NCBI GenBank assembly: GCA_001275005.1
Contig: JWZX01001601.1
Coordinates: forward strand, 1-28,309
Direction of reading: 5' to 3'
Source: Chrysochromulina tobinii
Taxonomy: Eukaryota; Haptophyta; Prymnesiales; Chrysochromulinaceae
Length of the DNA: 28,309 nt
This document shows, in pieces, positions 1 through 7,595 of this stretch. Below the pieces are notes generated by a model, which saw only the letters and a list, made by a program, of their open reading frames with translations, was not told the DNA's origin and did no database searches. The first letter of the stretch is position 1. Each line of letters opens with the position of its first letter. The translations under genes were made by a program, and so were the position numbers.

Positions 1-120
1 TCGTATTTCCGGCCCTACAGCTTACCAATGTCCTGTATGGTTCCGGTGAACAGTACGGAAGCATCGGAACGGGCCTTTGAGGCGCTGTATTACGGCGCCA
101 TGAAGAGAAGATGGCCTTAA
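1..120 (+). pseudogene. Possible C-terminal end of a hAT-family transposase (partial at window edge)
   Basis: Frame 1 is open from the window edge to a TAA at 118-120 and encodes 39 residues. It contains VPVNSTEASERAFEAL, which resembles the hAT C-terminal dimerisation signature: a hydrophobic-Pro run, then Ser/Thr-x-Ala-Ser-Glu-Arg-x-Phe. A few basic residues precede the stop, where hAT proteins usually end. Only the tail is inside the window, so it is not possible to tell an intact transposase from a fossil. The match rests on one short motif. It could also be the end of an unrelated gene. Confidence 0.35.
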
Positions 121-514
121 CCCCGATTAAGCTGGTAGGGGAAAGGGGTCACTCGATTTCACAGGGCGGGTTGCCCCGGGACGCGGCCCGGGACGCGGGA
201 GCCGGGTTGCCGCAGCCGCCACTCCCCCGCAAGCCCAAACTGCAAGAAGGGCACCTAGCCTGAGCCTTTCTCTGTGTCGAGGCCACTGGCCAGCGAGTGC
301 ATTGACACATGTACGATGTAGGACGCACGTTGGGACACACAGGGCCCAGCAGAGCCCTCGGGCACATGTGGAGGACAACACGGTATCCAGGGACCCACAG
401 CGCGCGTATTGAAGCCAAGATAGTATTGCACTCATGACACACAAAAAACGGTGTCAGCGGGCGGCGACTCCGTGGAGCGTGGTTGAGCCCTACATCTCCT
501 CAGCACCAGGTCTC
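121..514. other. Intergenic stretch, no gene seen
   Basis: The frames here have no recognisable domain. The only structure noted is a 12-bp GC-rich near-tandem duplication around 178-200 (cgggacgcgg units). On the minus strand this is the 3' flank of the phosphatase gene. Confidence 0.5.
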
Positions 515-1858
515 CTAGAAAGGCGCCCCGTGCGCCGGCTGCGTATTGACGAGATCGAATGCGTCAAACACCGTGCCGTTGGCGTTGAAGAGCTGCTCGT
601 ACCGTGCGTGTGTGGCGTTGAGCAGCGTCAAGCGGCCGTACGTGGGCCAGTAGGCCGTGTCGCGGAACGCCTCCCACGGCTGCTGCGGCACCGTGAACTC
701 GTCGCCCGGGCCCGTGCCCGCGATGCCACTCTGCACGTGCACCGTGCCGCGCGGCTCGACGTAATTGGTTTGCGTGGCAGCGCCGCGCACGACGGGCCAC
801 GTGCGCTCATAGTGGTGCGTGTGCCCCGCAAAGTACAGGTCGGCGCCGAACTTGGCCAGCAGCGGCTCCAGCGGCGCGCGCACGCCCAGCTGGCCGTTTC
901 GGATCGCCTCGGCCTCCGAGTTGCACTCATCGTCCTCTGATTTTGTGCAGTAGCTCGCACGGTGGTTGAGCACGATGAGCCAGGGCGTGGCGGCGCGGTT
1001 GAAGGCTGTGAGCGCGCGCTGCAGCCACGCGTACTGCTCGTCCAGGAGCGGATACACAAGCGGGTAGATCCAGGCGTCGGCATCGAGGCTCACGAATGTC
1101 ACGGGCCCAACGGCCCACGACATCCAGCGCACGCTGCTGGAGCCGCTCGCCTTGGCCAGCGCGCCCTGCGGGAAGCCGAGGCGCTGGACAAACTCTGTGT
1201 AGGGCTTGAGTGGCCCAGATCCCTCGTGGTTGCCGTTGCCGTACACGGCGGGGCGAGAAGCCGAGTAGGTGGCAGCCGCGTCGAGGAAAGCGTCGCCCTT
1301 TGCGCCACATCGATCATCCATGTTGTAAGCAACATCTCCGAAGTGGGCCGTCCACGCGTGCGCGCCAGCGGCGCTGTCAGCGGCGATCTGCGGAACGGCC
1401 GTGCATGGGCCGCCCGCAAAGCCCGGCTGCGGCGGCAGCACGCCGCCGCACTCGACGCCCATGTCGCCCCACAGCGCGATGCTCATCGGATAGCCGCGCG
1501 CCGGGTTGTGCGCTGCGGTTACGTTGCTCCACGTCGCGCCGCCGTCGGCAGACACGCGGTAGTATGTGACCGCGCCTGCGGGCGCGGGGAAGGGCGCCGC
1601 GTGCGACGTGCGCGACGAGTTGTTAGGGCAGTACTGGTTGCCGAACACAACCGATGTGCCACTGCTGGGCGCCCCCAGCGCATCGGGCGCCGGGCCGCTC
1701 TGCACAAGCGTCGCGCCCGGAGGTGCAGCACCCATGGACGTGAAGCCCGCGACCAGCGTATCCGGATCGGGGTGGAACGTGAGGCGCAGCTGCGTCGCGG
1801 GAGAAGGGGCCGCTCCCGCCTGCACGAGGAGCAGCAGCGCCGTGGTGAGGGGCAGCAT
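515..1858 (-). CDS. Purple acid phosphatase-like metallophosphoesterase, probably secreted
   Basis: This 447-residue protein hydrolyses phosphate monoesters by family membership, probably outside the cell or in the secretory pathway. All five metal-binding blocks of purple acid phosphatases are present: GDMG at 131-134, GDVAY at 174-178, GNHE at 209-212, VLNH at 296-299 and GHTHHYER at 345-352. The set supplies the dinuclear-centre Asp, Asp/Tyr, Asn and His ligands. Residues 1-17 form a hydrophobic signal peptide ending in AGA. Residues 20-110 fit the N-terminal fibronectin-like domain of plant-type enzymes. Several N-x-S/T sequons (for example N79, N112, N414) agree with secretion. The length is normal for the high-molecular-weight class. 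The ATG at 1856-1858 directly precedes the signal peptide and there is no intron. In algae such enzymes often respond to phosphate starvation, but no regulatory site was recognised here. Confidence 0.93.
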   Translation of the reverse strand: MLPLTTALLLLVQAGAAPSPATQLRLTFHPDPDTLVAGFTSMGAAPPGATLVQSGPAPDALGAPSSGTSVVFGNQYCPNNSSRTSHAAPFPAPAGAVTYYRVSADGGATWSNVTAAHNPARGYPMSIALWGDMGVECGGVLPPQPGFAGGPCTAVPQIAADSAAGAHAWTAHFGDVAYNMDDRCGAKGDAFLDAAATYSASRPAVYGNGNHEGSGPLKPYTEFVQRLGFPQGALAKASGSSSVRWMSWAVGPVTFVSLDADAWIYPLVYPLLDEQYAWLQRALTAFNRAATPWLIVLNHRASYCTKSEDDECNSEAEAIRNGQLGVRAPLEPLLAKFGADLYFAGHTHHYERTWPVVRGAATQTNYVEPRGTVHVQSGIAGTGPGDEFTVPQQPWEAFRDTAYWPTYGRLTLLNATHARYEQLFNANGTVFDAFDLVNTQPAHGAPF

Positions 1859-1989
1859 GGCTGTGAGGGGTGTGCCTTACTATTAGAACGAGAGTCCGCC
1901 GTCGGCCCCCACAGCGGCCCTCTCTCGGCGAGACCGACGAGACTCGAGTGAGCGGGCGGCTTCTTCCTAGGCGGCGATTCTGTTCCACA

Positions 1990-2028
1990 GGGCCAAGCAA
2001 GCAAGCAAGGAAGCAAGCAATTGCTTCC
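1990..2028. repeat. CAAG microsatellite ending in a short hairpin
   Basis: A run of CAAG units with one interruption is followed by an exact inverted repeat: GGAAGCAA (2009-2016), four bases, then TTGCTTCC (2021-2028). It lies in the 261-bp gap between the phosphatase start and the end of the next minus-strand gene, so it could be in the phosphatase 5' leader. Confidence 0.6.
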
Positions 2029-2119
2029 ACACAGGGCCGGTGCCCAACTTATACCTTCGCACAGTTCGCACGTACGCTTGACGTACACGCTCGTACGCTT
2101 CGTCAGAAAATGCAGTGGA

Positions 2120-3697
2120 TCACCACGGTCCCACGCTGTTTGTCGACGTCGCGCTCGCTGGACGAGGTGGAATGATCTGCTGCTTGACGGCGCCGCCAGG
2201 GTGGACAGGTTGGGCAACATGAAGGACAGAGCCATGGACAGAGCTCGACGAGCCGCCGCGCCCGCCATACCGTGCGGCTGCGGTAGATGGCCGGGGGCCT
2301 GCACTCGATGTCCGCGAAAGCACCGCCACCTGCGGAGCGCGCGTCGGCGCCGCAATCGTCGCGGTGCCGGCGGCCATGCCGAGGCTACCGCACCCAGAGG
2401 CGACTACCCGGCCACCAAGACGGCCATGAGCTCCGACGGCGTGCCCTTGGTGATTCTGACTGGCCGCGGAGCGCAGCTCTGCTAAGCAGGAGCCCACCGA
2501 GCAGGAGCGCGCAAAGCCCGCCGAGAAGGGGCGTGGCTTGTCCGAGACGCGCCATGCCGGCGATAGCGCGTGCCCAGTCGCCGCCCCAGGCGCCTCATAC
2601 ATGCCGGCCCGCTGATCGAAAGAGGCACGCGCCTCGGCCACAAAAAAGCGGTGCTGGCCAGCGGTGACAGCGAGGGCGGCGGCGGAGGCAGCGGCCGCGG
2701 CGGTGGCGGCTTCGCGGCCGGCGGGGCGCAGCGCGCTCAGCTCTTCAACGCGCTGTGACCAGGGGCGCGAGGAATGCCTCGGGGCACGCACCACCGCTTC
2801 CACGGCCGCCGCCGCGACGGCGTGGCTCTGGTAGCCGACATCGCCCCTCCAAGGCATGAGGACGCCAGCGTGCGCACCCAGGGCGACGTGCGGCGGCGCC
2901 GGCGCGCTCGGCTCTATCGGCTCATCTCGGCCCGATCTTGGCCCATCTCGTCTCATCTCGGCTTGATTGATCGGGGAGATCGGCTCACCGCTCTCAGCCG
3001 CCGCCGCCGCGGTGCAACTCGCCGTCGTCGGTGAGGGAGCGAGCGAACACGACTGCTCGCCGGGTCCCGCTTGCTCCCAGCGCTTGAGCATGCGTTCGTT
3101 TTCGCTCAGCTGCGCGATGAGCGCGCGAGGCGCAAGAGGGCCTGGGGGTCGCGCCACGGACGCGCCGCAAACGGCCAGCCCATCCGCCGCGCGCCCTTGT
3201 GCCGCGCCATCTCGCTCGGCGACGAGCAGGAGCTCGCTGCAGGCCGCCTCGCCGCCAGCCCCGGCGCCAGCTCCGCCCCTCTCACGGAGGCGCCAATCGG
3301 TAGGCGGGACATCGAGCGCCGTGCGCTCCGCCGTACGTTCGCCTATGAGTTCGGCACGCCGGTCCGCCTCGTTCAGCAGCATGCGCTTGCTTGGCTGCCG
3401 CCCGCGGCGAATCAGCTTGCAGCGCAGCTGAGAATTGGCCTCGGCCAACTCATTGACCGCGCGCTCCATGATGTTGGCCGAAGTCGCGGCCGTTGTCGCG
3501 TTGACATGTTGGTGCTTCATGCGCTTGAGGACACTCGTCAGCGCCGACTGCGCTTCGAGGAGCTCCGAGCGGCCCACCTCGACCTCGACCACCAGCGACT
3601 GCACGAGTGCAGCGAGGGCTACGACGAAGCGCTCGTCGCCGACCCGAGTGGCAACCTCCGCGGGCGTCGCGGTGGGTGGGTATGCCGACAGCCGCAT
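2120..3697 (-). CDS. Hypothetical protein with helical N-terminus and Ser/Ala-rich tail
   Basis: This is an unrecognised protein of 525 residues, starting at an ATG (3695-3697). Residues about 20-100 are helical and charged, with a heptad-like pattern (QSLVVEVEVGRSELLEAQSA and onward), and a second such patch lies near 195-215 (LIAQLSENERMLKRWEQA). The middle and C-terminus are low in complexity. The tail contains several Arg-Pro-x-Ser/Thr-Ala motifs (RPFSA, RPSTA, RPASA), a pattern often seen in cytoskeleton- or cilium-associated proteins, but that link is only suggestive. There is no signal peptide, membrane segment or catalytic motif. The opposite strand is also fairly open because of the GC-rich codon bias, but none of its frames has recognisable features. 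The start is divergent from the filamin-repeat gene with about 317 bp between them. Confidence 0.6.
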   Translation of the reverse strand: MRLSAYPPTATPAEVATRVGDERFVVALAALVQSLVVEVEVGRSELLEAQSALTSVLKRMKHQHVNATTAATSANIMERAVNELAEANSQLRCKLIRRGRQPSKRMLLNEADRRAELIGERTAERTALDVPPTDWRLRERGGAGAGAGGEAACSELLLVAERDGAAQGRAADGLAVCGASVARPPGPLAPRALIAQLSENERMLKRWEQAGPGEQSCSLAPSPTTASCTAAAAAESGEPISPINQAEMRRDGPRSGRDEPIEPSAPAPPHVALGAHAGVLMPWRGDVGYQSHAVAAAAVEAVVRAPRHSSRPWSQRVEELSALRPAGREAATAAAAASAAALAVTAGQHRFFVAEARASFDQRAGMYEAPGAATGHALSPAWRVSDKPRPFSAGFARSCSVGSCLAELRSAASQNHQGHAVGAHGRLGGRVVASGCGSLGMAAGTATIAAPTRAPQVAVLSRTSSAGPRPSTAAARYGGRGGSSSSVHGSVLHVAQPVHPGGAVKQQIIPPRPASATSTNSVGPW

Positions 3698-4014
3698 CAG
3701 CAGACCCGTGGATCCGCTATCGGGTCCTTCATCGCGCCGAGCACTCCCGAATTAGGATGCAGAAAAGGAGATGTGTCGTGAACGCGCGGAGACCTTACTC
3801 GAGGCGCGGCTTTCGAAACTCTTTTCAACATCTTAGCGAGCTAGTGGTAACCGCATCCGTACGTACGCCGGTCCGTTGTTTTCGGTCACGATTATACCAT
3901 TGGCCGTGAAACCTCGACGTGAAACCACGTCCAAGTGTCTTGTCTTGACAAGTGGGCGATTCCTTTCGCAGACGAGTTTCGCAAGTTTTTTTCCTGCCGA
4001 AAACGCGGTGGCGG
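3698..4014. promoter_or_regulatory. Shared intergenic region between divergent genes
   Basis: These 317 bp separate the minus-strand hypothetical gene from the filamin-repeat gene and must hold both promoters. It is less GC-rich than the flanking genes. CCATTGG near 3897-3903, an inverted CCAAT-type element, is the only motif that resembles a known promoter box. An open frame in phase with the filamin gene begins at GTG 3952, but that is not a usual eukaryotic start. Confidence 0.35.
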
Positions 4015-5085
4015 ATGGCTCCCAAGGCGAAGGCCAAGGGGGCCAAGGAGCTTCCTGCGCCTGAGCTCCCTCCCGCGCCGGACACTACGCCGCCACCGCC
4101 GGCCTCACCAGCGGGCCCCAGCAGCATTGCGAAGACACATCCCGACCTGTGCCGCGTGAGCGGCGACGGCCTGCGCAAGGTGGCAGTCAAGCAGTACGGG
4201 TGCTTCACCATCGAGGCGTACGACGAGGAGGGGAAGCGCAAGACGGTGGGCGGCGACGCCTTTTTCATCGCCATCCGTGGTGCCTCGCGCGTGCGCGCCA
4301 AGGTGACCGACATGCGCGACGGCACCTACGTGGTCGAGTGGAAGCCCAGCGTCTCCGGGTCATACCATGTCGCCGTCTCGCTCTTCGGCAACTCGCTGCC
4401 GGGCTCGCCGTATCGGCTCGAGGTGGACTCGCCATTCCCGTATGCGCCCAACTGCGAGGCGCGCGGCGAGGCGCTGCGGCACGCGACCGCGCGCGTGGCG
4501 CAGACCTTTGAGATGCGCTTCCGCGACCGGTTGGGCAACGTGGCGCAGGCCGTGGACCTCGACGTCTTCGTGCAGCCGTACCACGAGCCGGGCGCGACGC
4601 CCGATGACGTGGGCCCGCAGCCCACGCCCAAGAGCATGGGCCACGGCGCGCTCCGTCTCCACCTCGACGAGGTGCAGAACCCCGGGCGCGCGCTCGAGGA
4701 TGTGCCACTCGGAACCAAGGGCATGCCCATGATGGTGGCCGCCCATGACGCGGCGACAGGAGAGGGTGAGCCCGAGGACACGTTCTTCAATACTATCACC
4801 AAGCGGCAGCGCACGATCAACATTCAGGTGGGCGACAAGCCGCTCGTGGTGCGCGCGCACTTCACCCTAGATAGCCCCGTTATCGGTCAGCTCGTCTCCG
4901 GGCAGCTCGCCACCGTCATCGAAGAGCGCATCGATAAGAACTCCGGCGACGTGCGCGCGTGCATCACGATCGACGAGGTGCTCCCAGGCGATGCCTTGGA
5001 GTCGGCGCGCGGTGAGCAGTCGCGCCGCACGCCGCGCTCCGGCAAGGCCTCTCCGCGATCGGCGGCGGGTGCCGAAGCCGGCGGC

Positions 5086-5119
<34 letters not shown>

Positions 5120-7194
5120 ATCCTCCACCGCCTCCACCGACTCCGCCGGCGGTGGCGGCGGCGGCGAGGGTAGCCGCCTCGACGATGAACGCGCCCGGAC
5201 CGCTGCGCGGCTGGGTGACGCTGATCAAGGACGGTCGCAGGCTCGTCACCTCGCGTGTACGGTTGCACGCCGGCCAGCGGCAGCAGCACATGAACCAGTG
5301 GCAGCGGCGCATGCAGAACGATAAAGTCAACTCGAAGGACGTGTCGCTCGAACTCGCGACGGACCCGATGGGCATCGGCTTTGCCTTCGGGGGTCTCGAG
5401 CCCGGCCTCCTGCACTCAGGCGGCAAGCTGCATCCAGTCCACCGCGTCTCGTATTCGATTGGGGTGGTGGGACGGTACCTGCTCCACGTGCGATTGCGAC
5501 AGGCGGCGCTACCGGTACCGGGCTCGCCTTTCACACTGACTGTCACGCCAGGGAAGCCACACGCGGCCTTAACTCGGCTGCCGCCCGACATCTCAAAGGC
5601 GTCGCCGCTGCGTGGCATGGTCGGGCTCGCCGAGAGCGACGCGGGCTGCCGCCACGTGTTGCAAACGTCAGATAAGATGGGCAACGTGTGCGTGAGCGGA
5701 GGCGCCGACGTGACCGCCTCATGCTCGAACCCAGAAGTCGAGTCGTCGGTGGTCGACCGACACGACGGCACGTATCAGCTGCGGTGGCGCTCGAAGCTCA
5801 GCGGCACCTTTGAGGTCTTTGTGCGCATCGACGGCGAAGACATCGTCGGCTCGCCGTTTGCGGTGCAGCTCACGAGCTCAAGTCCCGAGCTGGGCAAGTC
5901 GACGATGAGCGGCGCCGGGCTCAAGGACGCGACCGCGGGCATCGACGCGCGCTTGCGGATTGGCTTTTTTGACAAGTACGGCAATTCGGCCGTGCCTAAA
6001 GATTCGTTCAAACTTGGGATCTCGATGCTCAAGGAGAAGGAGAAGTTCACCGCCAACTCGAGAGTGTGGCCGCACAAAGGCGAATGGTTCGACAAGGCGG
6101 CGGGCGTGTACGAGCTTAGCTACGTGGCGCAGACGGCGGGCACGTGGGATCTGCACGTGTGGTGCGACCCGCAGTCCAAGGGCGAGCGGCTGCCCTTCCC
6201 GGGGTCTCCCTTTGCGATCTGTGTCGGCACCGGCAAGGCGTCCGCATTGAGATCGCATCTCGCGCCGGAGCAGAATGGGCTTGGCTGGTCGAAGGAGACA
6301 CGCTCCGTCGAGGCTGGCAAGCAGGGCAAGCAGCAGGAGAGAGCAGCAGTAGGTTCAGATCTGAACTCGATCGTCGCGGGCGACACGATCGTCGTGCGCC
6401 CGCAAATCCAGGACGAGTTCGGCAACCCGACCATTCCGCCCGAGGGCGCGATCGTCGCCTTTGTCGATTTGCCCAACGGCCAGCGCAACCGGATTCCGGT
6501 CTCTGAGCAGTCGACGAAGGCGGCGGTGGGCGGGGGTGGCGCCCCGAGGCATGAGGTGCGGTTCGAGTGCACCCTGCGCGGCCAGCACGTGGTGCACGTG
6601 GAGCTCAACGGAAGCGCCGTCTCGGGCTCGCCCGTGAGCTTCGTCGTGCTGAGCTCCCAAGCGGAGCCGTCCCAGTGCAAGCTACTCGTGCCAAAGGACA
6701 AGGTGCTGTACGCCAACGCGATGCACACGATCGTACTCGAGACCAACGACAAGTTTGGCAACCGATGCAACTTTGGCGGCCTCATGGTGCAGCCGCGGCT
6801 GCAGCTGATCAAGCAGGGTATGAACGACCAGACGATACTCATGCCCAACAACCACGAGATGAACGTCATCGACAAAAACGACGGCACGTACCAGGTAAAC
6901 GTCAAGACGATCAAGATCCCAGCCAGCCTCAAGCTGATCGTCAACATGGACAAGAACATTCCGGCCTCGGGCGGTGAGCTGCCGCCCGTCTTCTTGTCCA
7001 TCGTGCGTGACCCCAACGATATGGGGCAGGCGATAGAGAACCTGCAAAAGGCTGGCAAGCAGGTCATCCAGGGACTGGGCGAGCGCGAGGAGCGCACGCC
7101 CAAGGACCTGTTGGCCATTGCCGTCGAGGCCTTCAAAGATGCCGGCGCGAATACCGCCGCCAAGAAGACGGCGTCAGGTGATCGCTCAGGTTGA
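4015..7194 (+). CDS. Filamin/ABP280-repeat protein
   Basis: This 1,059-residue protein is made of about six immunoglobulin-like filamin repeats. Hallmarks recur: DG-T-Y followed by a G-x-Y/F-x-V strand, and repeat ends reading PGSPY, PGSPF, VGSPF or SGSPV (for example LPGSPYRLEV, VPGSPFTLTV, IVGSPFAVQL, FPGSPFAICV). Repeat starts carry F-x-D-x-x-GN-type motifs (FRDRLGN, FFDKYGN, QDEFGNP, NDKFGNR). A Ser-rich linker and a Pro-rich run at about residues 355-385 separate the N-terminal and central repeats. No calponin-homology actin-binding domain, signal peptide or membrane span is visible, so it is probably a cytosolic scaffold rather than a classical filamin. The start is the ATG at 4015 (MAPKAKAKG). 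The frame is open further upstream only to a GTG. The gene is intronless and convergent with the channel gene at 7596. Confidence 0.88.
5089..5118 (+). repeat. (AGC)10 trinucleotide repeat coding for poly-Ser
   Basis: Ten consecutive AGC codons give a serine run inside the filamin-repeat gene. A His and a Pro-rich segment follow. It sits between repeat domains, so length changes would alter only a linker. Confidence 0.9.
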
Positions 7195-7595
7195 TGGCAT
7201 GCGTGATCGGATCACGGAGGGAGCTCGACCCGCTCGTTTGTCCGCTCGTTTGCGCTTTTCTTCCGGCGTGAGCGATCATTAGCGGCCGAAATCATTCAGA
7301 ACGCACTGCTATAGCTTAACGGAACTACGGTCTTGAAGACGCGTGTGGCGCGCGTGGCCCCATTAAAAAAAAGCTCGCCCCCCCGCCCGTGCTTCATACA
7401 ATATGCACAATCCGTCCGGACTCGCCGGTCGTCCAGGGAGTCTGCGCTGCTACCGCGGAGCGGAGTAGGGCGGCTCGCGCCGTGTGCGCGGCGTGTGGGT
7501 GGGCTCGCGCGTCGCGTTACTTTCGTGTATACGACGTCACACGTGCGACCGCGCCGGCTTCGCTCATGTGTGCACCGCCGCCCGCCCCGCCCAAA
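7195..7595. other. Convergent 3' intergenic region, no gene seen
   Basis: These 401 bp lie between the stop codons of the filamin-repeat gene and the tandem-pore channel gene. They contain an ATTAAAAAAAA run near 7361-7371 and otherwise nothing recognised. They are probably the two 3' UTRs. Confidence 0.5.

Noticed and set aside
962-1951. Long plus-strand open frame opposite the phosphatase
   Set aside because: It is antisense to a gene with all five catalytic blocks. Its translation is Arg-rich with no domain, as expected from GC-rich codon bias.
3952-4014. Upstream extension of the filamin-repeat protein from GTG
   Set aside because: The codon is GTG, not ATG, in a eukaryotic gene, and the extra 21 residues have no filamin character.
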